From Sporobacter sp963663605 (lineage in GTDB: Bacteria > Bacillota > Clostridia > Oscillospirales > Oscillospiraceae): 64,000 nucleotides of DNA. The stretch is from the NCBI GenBank assembly GCA_963663605.2, contig CAXXVF010000002.1, positions 1,240,001-1,304,000 on the forward strand, in the 5' to 3' direction. The notes under the pieces were generated by a model that saw only the letters and a program-made list of their open reading frames with translations, searched no databases and was not told the DNA's origin. The translations under genes were made by a program, and so were the position numbers. Of this stretch, positions 15,477-23,144 are shown piece after piece. Positions within the stretch are counted from its first letter, which is position 1. Each line of letters begins with the position of its first letter.

Positions 15477-16925
15477 ATGGATAGCCAAAGACAACAGCAA
15501 CAGCAGGAGCAGCTGCCTGGGCGGCAGCAAAACGATTTTTCGAAGGGCAGCGTTTCAAAAGCCATCCTGAAGCTGGCCGCCCCGCTGGCGGCCGCCCAGT
15601 TGATCAACATCCTGTACAACATCGTCGACCGGATGTATATCGGACACATCGCGGACGGACGTCTGGCGTTTACCGGCATGGGGATCGCGCTCCCGATCAT
15701 CACGATTATAATGGGCTTTTCCAGCTTGTGCGGGACCGGCGGCGCGCCGCTCGGCTCGATGGCGCGCGGCCGCGGCGATCTCAGGGAATCCGAACACATC
15801 ATGAGCAACGCTTTTGCCCTTCTCATGCTTCTCGCCGTCTCGCTGACCGTGCTGTGCCTCATTTTCAAGCGCCCGCTTCTTTATCTGTTCGGGGCGGACG
15901 ACGCGACGATCGGGTACGCCGACGCTTATATGTCGATATACCTGCTCGGAACGGTTATGGTCATGATCAGCTTCGGGATGAATCCGTTTATCAGCATGCA
16001 GGGCTTCGGGCGCACGGGCATGCTGACGGTCGCCGTCGGCGCCGTCGTCAACATCGCGCTCGATCCCGTTTTCATTTTTTTGCTGAACATGGGCGTTAAA
16101 GGCGCGGCGCTGGCAAGCGTTTTGGCCCAGACGTGCTCGGCCGTGTGGGTCCTGCGCTTCCTGACGGGCAAAAAAGCGATCGTAAAGCTCCGCTTCAAAG
16201 AGTTCCGCCTGAAGGCGAAAACCGTCGGGCGGATACTTGCGCTCGGCGTTTCCGGCTTCATCATGTTTCTCACGAACAGCCTTGTGCAGATTGTCTGCAA
16301 CAAGACGCTCATGGCGTACGGCGGGAACCTGTACGTGAGCGTCATGACCGCCGTCAACGCCATCCGGGAGATGGCGACCGTCGGTATGATGGGTATCGGC
16401 AGCGGCTCGGTTCCCGTTCTCAGCTTCAATTACGGCGCGGGGATGTATGACCGCATTCGCCGGGGCATCCGGTTTTCCTCAACGGCAGCGTTCATCGCCG
16501 CCGCCGTGCCGTGGGCGTTCATCATGCTCTTCCCCGCGGCGTTCATCCGCATCTTCAACAGCGATCCCGCGCTGATAGCAAACGGCGTACCGGCCTTTCG
16601 GGTTTATTTCTCTGCGTTTGTCTTCATGGCGTTTCAGATGTCCGGACAGACCGTCTCTCAGGCGCTGGGCAAAGCGAAAATGGCCATATTTTTCTCACTG
16701 CTGCGAAAAGCCGTCATCGTCGCGCCGCTGACCGTCCTTCTGCCGCGCCTGTGGGGTTTGGGCGCGGACGGCGTGTTCCTGGCCGAGCCGGTCTCGAACG
16801 TAATCGGCGGGCTGGCCTGTTTTGTCACCATGATCTTCGTCGTATACATCCCACTCGGACGGCTTGAAAAGAAAGGGCGCGCTGCCGACGGGACCTCAAA
16901 ACCGGATGACGGCGGCGGCAGATAG
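15477..16925 (+). CDS. MATE-family efflux transporter
   Basis: Multidrug and toxin extrusion family cation antiporter with about twelve membrane segments, 482 residues. The N-terminal half shows typical family sequence (LAAPLAAAQLINILYNIVDRMYIGHI) and the repeat with FGMNPFISMQGFGRTGM. The first 20 residues are a Gln-rich cytoplasmic tail. It starts 15 bases after the cyclase gene and may share its transcript. Substrate unknown. Confidence 0.9.
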   Translation: MDSQRQQQQQEQLPGRQQNDFSKGSVSKAILKLAAPLAAAQLINILYNIVDRMYIGHIADGRLAFTGMGIALPIITIIMGFSSLCGTGGAPLGSMARGRGDLRESEHIMSNAFALLMLLAVSLTVLCLIFKRPLLYLFGADDATIGYADAYMSIYLLGTVMVMISFGMNPFISMQGFGRTGMLTVAVGAVVNIALDPVFIFLLNMGVKGAALASVLAQTCSAVWVLRFLTGKKAIVKLRFKEFRLKAKTVGRILALGVSGFIMFLTNSLVQIVCNKTLMAYGGNLYVSVMTAVNAIREMATVGMMGIGSGSVPVLSFNYGAGMYDRIRRGIRFSSTAAFIAAAVPWAFIMLFPAAFIRIFNSDPALIANGVPAFRVYFSAFVFMAFQMSGQTVSQALGKAKMAIFFSLLRKAVIVAPLTVLLPRLWGLGADGVFLAEPVSNVIGGLACFVTMIFVVYIPLGRLEKKGRAADGTSKPDDGGGR

Positions 16926-17026
16926 ATACACAATGTGATGAAAACCACCGTAAAACCTGCTGCATTATCATGAAATCTTACGATGGATGTTTGGGCACAA
17001 TTGTGATAACATAACGGTGAAAAAGC

Positions 17027-17067
17027 AAAGGTGCTTTTATGACGGGTCATAAAAGCACCTTTTTTAT
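17027..17067. terminator. Bidirectional terminator between MATE and Nudix genes
   Basis: Perfect 17-bp stem (AAAGGTGCTTTTATGAC / GTCATAAAAGCACCTTT, 2-base loop) followed by a T run; the genes on each side converge on it. Confidence 0.85.
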
Positions 17068-17073
17068 TTGCGT

Positions 17074-17499
17074 TTAAAGGGTCCGCCGGACTTCTTCAAA
17101 CAGCTGTTTTTGTATGATCGGATATGTCCATGCTTCCGGCGGCGTTTCAAACAGCTCGATTCTTTCCATCTCCATTTCCGGCAGCGGGCCGAATCGGCTG
17201 ATTTCGGCAAAGTACAGCATGCCGAACGTCTCATCCCCGTCCTGCGAAACGGAATAGGGCGCGATTTGGCGCAGGGCGTATTCCAGCGCGCCGGTCTCCT
17301 CCCACAGTTCCCTTTTCGCCGTGTCGAGGATGGCCTCGCCCGGTTCCCGGTGTCCGCCCGGGCATTCGTATGTATCGCGCTGCCGGTGCTTGCAGAAGAC
17401 CCATTTTCCCTTATACCTGGCAATGATAACGGCATACTTGAACGACCTGTTGTCCGCCTTCACGCAAAACCTGACTTCAGTCAATTGTTTTTCCCTCAT
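17074..17499 (-). CDS. Nudix hydrolase
   Basis: Protein of 141 residues with a complete Nudix box (GGHREPGEAILDTAKRELWE then ETGA, about residues 47-70), which binds the metal and cleaves nucleoside diphosphate-linked substrates. The sequence YECPGGHREPGE is close to the YtkD/MutT-like group. It lies downstream of, and on the same strand as, tmcAL with about 60 bases between. Substrate not known. Confidence 0.9.
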   Translation of the reverse strand: MREKQLTEVRFCVKADNRSFKYAVIIARYKGKWVFCKHRQRDTYECPGGHREPGEAILDTAKRELWEETGALEYALRQIAPYSVSQDGDETFGMLYFAEISRFGPLPEMEMERIELFETPPEAWTYPIIQKQLFEEVRRTL

Positions 17500-17557
17500 T
17501 CATGCTTTATTCTAAAGTCTGTTTGACACGACATATAACCGGGCTTCCGTACGGTAT

Positions 17558-18751
17558 TCACAAAACGTACGGGCTCGTTGTCCACTCCTGGCCGCCCGAC
17601 CTGTTTTCCGGTCCGGGATACGCCAGTACATACAGATCGGTAGCGTCGGAACCCTTCATAAACATCGTCCGCGCCGGTCCGCCGAGCGATTTGGCCGCAG
17701 ACGGCTTTGTGATGACCGGCAGGGACGCACGCTCTTTGATGCCGCGCAGAAGCAGCCTGCCCGTGTTGTTCAGGGCCAGTACGCGGATGTACGGCGGCGG
17801 CTGCCGGACGTCCCCGGCCGTGATGCCCAGCGCGGCACACAGCACCATCCGGCGCAGGCGCGACAGCGCGTACCGCTTCGTCTTGGCCGCCTGCAAGACC
17901 GACCGGAGCGTCGGCATGGTCCGGGCAAAACGCATCAGCCGGTCTTCCAGGCCCTCCGATGCGTCCGGCAGGCTCTTAAAGGCTGCAGCCGGAAGCATCC
18001 GCAGACGCGACAGAACCGCCGTGTCTGATGCATCTATGAAAACGGGGCCGCGGCCGGAAGCGATCTCTTCTTTGAATACGTCCGATGCGCGCTCCGGCAT
18101 CAGATGCCACGGAGCGCAGCCGTCTTCCAGCAGCTTCCTCAGATACGAGGCCGATTCCGGCCCGGCGCCGTCATGCGCCGTGCCGCGCCGCCTTACGGTG
18201 ACGGGCGCCATCCCGGACGACGTCGCGCGGAGCGCTTTGAGATATTCCACGCCGAGGATATTGTTGGGCGATTTCAGAACGTCGGCTTCATCCCCTATGA
18301 GGCGCCGTGCGGCCAGATACCGCGCGGCTGCGTAAGACGCGCCGCTTATAAGCTCCGCGCGTATCTGTTCCGACGCCGCTTCGCTTAGGAGACAGTCCGC
18401 GGCTTTTAAAAGGCAGGCGGTCTCCCCCGCCTCGCTGCCGAACGAGAGGTGCGTGACAACGCCCAGCGCGTTTAAGAGGCGCACGCCGCCGAGTGCAAAT
18501 CCCTCCGCAGAGGAGAGCGCATACGGAAGGGGCAGTTCGATTACAAGGTCGGCGCCGGCGGTTACGGCTGCCGCCGCCCGGGCGTGCTTATTGAAAACGG
18601 CAAAATCGCCCCGCTGGACAAAGTTGCCGCTCATGAGACAGACGACGGCCGAGTCCGCGCCGAGGCGGGCGCGTGTTTCTGCGATATGCCTTATATGGCC
18701 GTTATGAATCGGGTTATATTCACAAATGATACCTGCTGTTTTCAATGCCAT
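17558..18751 (-). CDS. tmcAL: tRNA(Met) cytidine acetate ligase
   Basis: Enzyme of 397 residues that forms N4-acetylcytidine at position 34 of elongator tRNA(Met), using acetate and ATP. The nucleotidyltransferase-type start GIICEYNPIHNGH with the HxGH motif and the downstream SGNFVQRGDFAVFNKHARA stretch are typical of the YlbM/TmcAL family. It is divergent from acetate kinase, whose product pool provides the same substrate; that link is suggestive only. Confidence 0.9.
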   Translation of the reverse strand: MALKTAGIICEYNPIHNGHIRHIAETRARLGADSAVVCLMSGNFVQRGDFAVFNKHARAAAAVTAGADLVIELPLPYALSSAEGFALGGVRLLNALGVVTHLSFGSEAGETACLLKAADCLLSEAASEQIRAELISGASYAAARYLAARRLIGDEADVLKSPNNILGVEYLKALRATSSGMAPVTVRRRGTAHDGAGPESASYLRKLLEDGCAPWHLMPERASDVFKEEIASGRGPVFIDASDTAVLSRLRMLPAAAFKSLPDASEGLEDRLMRFARTMPTLRSVLQAAKTKRYALSRLRRMVLCAALGITAGDVRQPPPYIRVLALNNTGRLLLRGIKERASLPVITKPSAAKSLGGPARTMFMKGSDATDLYVLAYPGPENRSGGQEWTTSPYVL

Positions 18752-18793
18752 CTCTCCATTTTATCGAAAAAGCATATTATTTTACAAAAATTC

Positions 18794-18822
18794 TTGATAT
18801 TTTACAATTATAGTTATACAAT
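18794..18822 (+). promoter_or_regulatory. Sigma-A-type promoter of ackA
   Basis: TTGATA (18794-18799), 17 bases, TACAAT (18817-18822). The leader to the start codon is about 95 bases. Confidence 0.65.
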
Positions 18823-18852
18823 ACCGATTGTTATTTCACGTCTTAACGCTTT

Positions 18853-18876
18853 ATCCGGATGAAGCGTCATCCGGAT
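18853..18876 (+). promoter_or_regulatory. Perfect inverted repeat in the ackA leader
   Basis: ATCCGGATGA, four bases, TCATCCGGAT: a perfect 10-bp hairpin about 30 bases after the ackA promoter and 50 bases before the start codon. No T run follows, so it may be an operator or an mRNA-stabilising hairpin. Confidence 0.45.
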
Positions 18877-18925
18877 GATATTCATCGTGTTATCCATTAT
18901 ATCACTAAATCAAGGGGTTTGGAAA

Positions 18926-20122
18926 ATGAATGTATTAGTCATCAACGCGGGCAGTTCGTCACTTAAGTATCAGCTCTTCGATATGGAGACGGAAACGGTC
19001 GCAGCCAAAGGCATATGCGAGCGCATCGGCATCGACGGCCGGCTCAAGCACACGCCCTTGAAGGACGACAAGCCTGTATTCAAGGCGGAGATCGCTCTGC
19101 CCACGCACTCGGAAGCGATCAACGCAGTTATCGAAAAGCTTACGAGCAAGGAGTACGGCGTAATCGACACTCTGGGCGAGATCGGCGCGGTCGGCCACCG
19201 GGTCGTGCACGGCGGAGAGAAATTCTCCGAGAGCGTACTTGTAGACGACTCCGTCATCGCGGCGATCACCGAATGCATCCCGCTCGGCCCGCTTCATAAC
19301 CCTGCCAATCTCATGGGCATCAAGGCCTGTCAGAAAGCCATGCCGGGCGTACCGCAGGTCGCCGTCTTCGACACCGCTTTCCATCAGACAATGCCCAAAT
19401 ATGCATATATCTATCCAATCCCCTACATGTACTATGAAAAATACGGCATCCGCCGCTACGGCTTCCACGGCACATCCCACCGGTACGTTTCCCAAAAAGC
19501 ACTGGAAGTTCTCGGCATGCCCATGGAGGGCTCCAGGCTCATCACCTGCCACCTCGGAAACGGTTCGTCGCTCGCGGCCATAAAGGACGGCAAATGCATC
19601 GATACGACCATGGGCCTCACGCCGCTGGAAGGCCTTCCGATGGGCACGCGCTGCGGCAGCATCGACCCGGCCATCCTTGAATCCATGGCCAACTACGAAG
19701 ACCTCTCTCTGCATCAGGTCATGGATGTGCTCAACAGGGAATCGGGCGTCCTTGGCATATCGGGCGTATCCTCCGATTTCAGAGACCTTGAGGACGCATC
19801 CGCAGAGGGCAATGAACGCGCCAAGCTGGCCCTCGAATGCTTCAATTACGCCTGCGCCAAATATATCGGCTCGTATCTTGCTGCCATGAACGGCACGGAT
19901 GCCATCGTATTCACTGCCGGCCTCGGCGAAAACGGACCGCTGACGCGCTCGGGCATCATCCGCCATTTGAACGGCATGGGCATTTACATCGATGAGGAGA
20001 AAAACGATTTCAAGGGCAAGCTCGGCGATATCACCGGCGAAGGCTCCTCCGTCCGGGTACTCGTCATCCCCACGAACGAAGAACTCGTCATTGCCCGGGA
20101 CACAAAAGTGATCGTCGAATAA
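18926..20122 (+). CDS. ackA: Acetate kinase
   Basis: Makes ATP from acetyl phosphate and ADP in the last step of acetate fermentation. 398 residues, the usual length. Family signatures are visible: NAGSSSLKYQLFD at the N-terminus, the VFDTAFHQTMP catalytic region, RYGFHGTSH, and HLGNGSSLAAI with the ATP-binding part FTAGLGENGP. The ATG at 18926 follows AAGGGG. The partner phosphotransacetylase gene is not in the window. The gene ends at a strong terminator. Confidence 0.97.
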   Translation: MNVLVINAGSSSLKYQLFDMETETVAAKGICERIGIDGRLKHTPLKDDKPVFKAEIALPTHSEAINAVIEKLTSKEYGVIDTLGEIGAVGHRVVHGGEKFSESVLVDDSVIAAITECIPLGPLHNPANLMGIKACQKAMPGVPQVAVFDTAFHQTMPKYAYIYPIPYMYYEKYGIRRYGFHGTSHRYVSQKALEVLGMPMEGSRLITCHLGNGSSLAAIKDGKCIDTTMGLTPLEGLPMGTRCGSIDPAILESMANYEDLSLHQVMDVLNRESGVLGISGVSSDFRDLEDASAEGNERAKLALECFNYACAKYIGSYLAAMNGTDAIVFTAGLGENGPLTRSGIIRHLNGMGIYIDEEKNDFKGKLGDITGEGSSVRVLVIPTNEELVIARDTKVIVE

Positions 20123-20138
20123 CAGGGTGTTTACTAAA

Positions 20139-20179
20139 AACGCCGGCAGCAGTAACCGTACTGCCTGCCGGCGTTTTTT
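20139..20179 (+). terminator. Intrinsic terminator of ackA
   Basis: Stem AACGCCGGCAG / CTGCCGGCGTT with a partly paired loop, followed by six T. Confidence 0.85.
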
Positions 20180-20312
20180 CGGCGCTGCATGGCTAAACGA
20201 CTCAATTTTTGGGTTGACAGGAGAGAGCATACAGACTATTCTTAAATCGGCTGTTTATTTCGGCCGGGGGGAAGGCGTCTTATCGTCACGGACTGCGCGG
20301 GATAAGACCGTC

Positions 20313-20329
20313 ATACTAATATTTAGTAT
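20313..20329. promoter_or_regulatory. Palindrome upstream of the AONS gene
   Basis: ATACTAA and TTAGTAT flank a 3-base centre, about 50 bases before the start of the synthase gene. A similar half-site, ATACTAATATT, recurs in the larger palindrome at 31492. It may be an operator; it overlaps CATACTA, which resembles a forespore sigma -10, but no matching -35 is seen. Confidence 0.35.
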
Positions 20330-20376
20330 CATATATTAATTGCAGCCGGCGCGCAGCGGCGGATGGGGTGACAACT

Positions 20377-21546
20377 GTGGATATCTTTGACAAATGCTAT
20401 AGCTATACTGCTGCCGACGATGCGAGAAACCAGGGTATCTATCCGTACTTTCACGCCCTGGAGTCCCGGCAGGACGTCGAGGTCGTCATGGAAGGCAAAC
20501 GCCGGATCATGCTCGGGTCGAACAACTACCTTGGGCTGACGACGCATCCGGTCATCATCGAGGCCGGTATCAAAGCCTTTGAAAAATACGGCTCGGGCTG
20601 CTCCGGCTCGCGCTTTTTAAACGGTACACTGGAGATGCATCTGGAACTGGAGGCGGAGCTGGCCGATTTTGTCGGCAAGGAGGCCGCCGTCACGTTCTCA
20701 ACGGGCTTTCAGTCCAACCTCGGCATCATCAGCGCGGTCGTCGGACGCGGCGATTACGTCATCTGTGACCGCGAAAACCACGCGAGCATCTATGACGGCT
20801 GCCGCCTGAGCTTCGGCAAAATGGTGCGTTACCTGCACAGCGATATGGAAGATCTGGAGCGCGTGCTTCAGAACATCCCGGAAAGCGCCGGAAAACTCAT
20901 CGTCACAGACGGCGTGTTCAGCATGGGCGGCGACATCGCTAAGCTTCCCGAAATCGTTAAGCTGGCTAAAAAATACAACGCCCGCACAATGGTGGACGAT
21001 GCCCACGGGCTCGGCGTCCTCGGAAACGGCGGGCGCGGGACGGCGGATCATTTCGGACTGACGGATGAGGTTGATATCCTCATGAGCACGTTCAGCAAGT
21101 CGCTGGCGAGTCTCGGCGGCTATATGGCCGCAGACTACAAGATCTCCGACTTTGTACGTCACAACTCGAGGCCTTTCATCTTCTCCGCCTCGATGACGCC
21201 GGCCAACTGCGCGACGGCGCTCGCGGCGCTCCGGCACCTGAAAGCGCATCCCGAAATCTCCGCGAGGCTGCTTCAGCTGTCTGCCTACGCGCGTGACGGG
21301 CTCATAAAGCGCGGCCTGGAGATAAAAGTCTCCTCGACGCCGATCATCCCGATCTATACATACGAAACCATCCATACGCTCATCAAAGCAAAGGAGCTCT
21401 ATGACGCGGGTGTTTACGTCAATCCGGCCCTGCCGCCGGCCACACCGCAAAACGAATGCCTCCTGCGCACAAGCTATATGGCCACGCTCACGGAGCCTCT
21501 TTTAGACGAGGCGATGGACATCATCCAGAAAGTACTGGTGGGATAG
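20377..21546 (+). CDS. Alpha-oxoamine synthase, serine palmitoyltransferase-like
   Basis: PLP enzyme of 389 residues that joins an amino acid to an acyl-CoA with loss of CO2. The catalytic lysine is K241 (TFSK), with H135 stacking on the cofactor and D207/H210 (VDDAHG). Of the family (KBL, BioF, HemA, SPT) the N-terminal YPYFHALES...DVEVVMEGKR and GSGCSGSRFLNGT stretches recall the serine palmitoyltransferases of Bacteroidetes most closely, from memory. The SDR gene two bases downstream would fit the next step, reduction of the 3-keto product. 2-amino-3-ketobutyrate ligase is the main alternative. Start GTG 20377 follows GGGGTGA; a GTG at 20368 is also possible. Confidence 0.75.
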   Translation: MDIFDKCYSYTAADDARNQGIYPYFHALESRQDVEVVMEGKRRIMLGSNNYLGLTTHPVIIEAGIKAFEKYGSGCSGSRFLNGTLEMHLELEAELADFVGKEAAVTFSTGFQSNLGIISAVVGRGDYVICDRENHASIYDGCRLSFGKMVRYLHSDMEDLERVLQNIPESAGKLIVTDGVFSMGGDIAKLPEIVKLAKKYNARTMVDDAHGLGVLGNGGRGTADHFGLTDEVDILMSTFSKSLASLGGYMAADYKISDFVRHNSRPFIFSASMTPANCATALAALRHLKAHPEISARLLQLSAYARDGLIKRGLEIKVSSTPIIPIYTYETIHTLIKAKELYDAGVYVNPALPPATPQNECLLRTSYMATLTEPLLDEAMDIIQKVLVG

Positions 21547-21547
21547 G

Positions 21548-22333
21548 TTGTCTAAAGTTGTCTTACTTACAGGCGGCAGCAAGGGCATCGGGTATGCAGC
21601 GGCTAAAAGCTTTGCCGAAAAGGGCTGCAAGATATACGAAATAAGCCGCCGCGACATCCATAATCCCGGCGTCACACATATCACGGGCGACGTGACGGAC
21701 GAACCGGCCGTCGAAGCCGCCGTTGCCGGAATTATCGAGCGCGAGGGCAAAATAGATATACTCGTGTGCAACGCGGGTACCGTTTTATCGGGCGCGGTCG
21801 AATTCATGGAACAACGCGAAATCAAGAAACTGATGGATCTCAATTTTTTCGGTATGGTCAACGCGGTGCGCGCCGTCCTGCCACACATGCGAGAAGCGGG
21901 CATCGGACGGATCGTTTGCCTGAGCTCGATGGCCGCCCCCTTCCCAATACCGTTTCAGGCTTATTATTCGGCATCCAAAGCGGCGGTCAGCGCCTTTACG
22001 GTCGCCCTCCACAACGAAGTAAAACCGTTCGGCATCAGCGTGTGCGCCATCCTGCCGGGCGATACAAAGACAGAACCCGTCAGGTATAAATTCCACGACG
22101 GGGACGACGTCTACGGCGGGCGTATCGGCCGGTCGGTCGGCGTGATGGAGCGCGATGAGAATAACGGCATGAATCCGGAAACTGTCGGAAACAGGATCAG
22201 CGCTATCGCTTTGAAGCAGCGCGTAAAGCCCTATTACGCCATCGGCTTTATGTCCAAGCTTGAGATGTTCATCAAACGCATTGTGCCGGCGTCCTTCGTG
22301 CGGCGGATCGTGGGGATGATGTACGCCAAATGA
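21548..22333 (+). CDS. Short-chain dehydrogenase/reductase, possible 3-ketosphinganine reductase
   Basis: NAD(P)-dependent reductase of 261 residues with a Rossmann fold: TGGSKGIG cofactor loop at the N-terminus, CNAG near residue 76, and the catalytic YSASK. It starts at a TTG two bases after the stop of the alpha-oxoamine synthase gene, so the pair is certainly co-transcribed and probably coupled. With that partner it may reduce a 3-keto long-chain base, though a general oxidoreductase role cannot be excluded. The C-terminal basic/hydrophobic tail (MFIKRIVPASFVRRIVGMM) suggests contact with the membrane. Confidence 0.8.
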   Translation: MSKVVLLTGGSKGIGYAAAKSFAEKGCKIYEISRRDIHNPGVTHITGDVTDEPAVEAAVAGIIEREGKIDILVCNAGTVLSGAVEFMEQREIKKLMDLNFFGMVNAVRAVLPHMREAGIGRIVCLSSMAAPFPIPFQAYYSASKAAVSAFTVALHNEVKPFGISVCAILPGDTKTEPVRYKFHDGDDVYGGRIGRSVGVMERDENNGMNPETVGNRISAIALKQRVKPYYAIGFMSKLEMFIKRIVPASFVRRIVGMMYAK

Positions 22334-22343
22334 ATTATTTGTA

Positions 22344-22372
22344 TTGACAATTGAATTTTCAAATGGTAAACT
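22344..22372 (+). promoter_or_regulatory. Sigma-A promoter of rplU-rpmA
   Basis: Consensus TTGACA (22344-22349), 17 bases, TAAACT (22367-22372), about 10 bases after the SDR stop codon. Confidence 0.85.
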
Positions 22373-22378
22373 GTCAAG

Positions 22379-22458
22379 GCCGCTTTGAACGGGCCGTAAG
22401 CGAAAACATGGTTTTCCGCCCCGAGAGCGAGTCTCTAAAATCAAGAGGTGAATTAAGT
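22379..22458 (+). ncRNA. Probable L21 leader region
   Basis: The 80-base GC-rich leader between the promoter and rplU has complementary stretches (GGCCGC with GGGCCG-type pairing, and GAAAAC/GTTTTCC). Ribosomal protein L21 genes in Firmicutes commonly carry a structured autoregulatory leader here. The position fits; the fold has not been checked against the family model. Confidence 0.4.
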
Positions 22459-22770
22459 ATGTACGCTATCATTGAAACCGGCGGAAAGCAGTACAGCGTC
22501 AGCGAAGGCGACGTCGTCTACATCGAGAAACTTCCGCTGTCCGCCGAAGAAAAAGTTACTTTTGACAAAATTCTCGCCGTCATTGGCGACGGTGTCCAGA
22601 ACATCGGCACGCCCGTAGTAGAAGGCGCGACCGTGACCGGGACAATCGTTAAAAACGGGCGATCGAAGAAGATCATCGTCTATAAGATGCATCCGAAAAA
22701 GAACTACCGCAGGAAACAGGGCCACAGACAGCCCTATACGAAAGTACAGATTGACAAGATCTCCGTATAA
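22459..22770 (+). CDS. rplU: 50S ribosomal protein L21
   Basis: 103 residues, the normal length. It starts MYAIIETGGKQYSV and ends with the KKNYRRKQGHRQPYT motif that contacts 23S rRNA. Start ATG follows AGAGGTG. Next gene is rpmA, 40 bases downstream; the ysxB/prp gene that normally lies between the two in Firmicutes is absent. Confidence 0.97.
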   Translation: MYAIIETGGKQYSVSEGDVVYIEKLPLSAEEKVTFDKILAVIGDGVQNIGTPVVEGATVTGTIVKNGRSKKIIVYKMHPKKNYRRKQGHRQPYTKVQIDKISV

Positions 22771-22810
22771 GAGATTTTTGAGGAAAACACTGAAGTTGGA
22801 GGTGTAAGCT

Positions 22811-23074
22811 ATGGCACATAAAAAAGGTATGGGTTCTACGAAAAACGGCCGCGACAGCAAGTCCAAGCGCCTTGGTCCCAAGCGGGCCGACGGGCAGTTC
22901 GTGCTGGCCGGGAACATTCTCGTCCGTCAGCGCGGCACGAAGATCCATCCGGGCACGAATGTCGGCCGCGGCAGCGACGACACACTGTTCGCCCTCAAGA
23001 GCGGCAAAGTCCGTTACGAAGCCTTCGGGCACGACCGCAAGCGCGTGTCGGTATACGAGGATATCGCACAGTAA
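22811..23074 (+). CDS. rpmA: 50S ribosomal protein L27
   Basis: 87 residues beginning MAHKKGMGSTKNGRDS. Most Firmicutes make L27 with a 9-residue extension ending in FFA that the Prp protease removes; here the frame has a TAA two codons before the ATG, so the extension cannot exist. The absence of the prp gene between rplU and rpmA is consistent with this. The strong GGAGG site and spacing confirm the start. Confidence 0.97.
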   Translation: MAHKKGMGSTKNGRDSKSKRLGPKRADGQFVLAGNILVRQRGTKIHPGTNVGRGSDDTLFALKSGKVRYEAFGHDRKRVSVYEDIAQ

Positions 23075-23089
23075 AGAACATAACATAGG

Positions 23090-23121
23090 AAAGCTGCTCA
23101 TTTACGAGCAGCTTTTTTGTT
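23090..23121 (+). terminator. Terminator of rplU-rpmA
   Basis: Stem AAAGCTGCTC / GAGCAGCTTT with a 6-base loop and a run of T. Confidence 0.9.
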
Positions 23122-23144
23122 TTACATTACCATAATATTTTTTA

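Noticed and set aside
18959..20230. Open frame of over 400 codons antisense to ackA
   Set aside because: It mirrors the codon bias of ackA, shows no domain and no ribosome-binding site; the ackA frame is certain.
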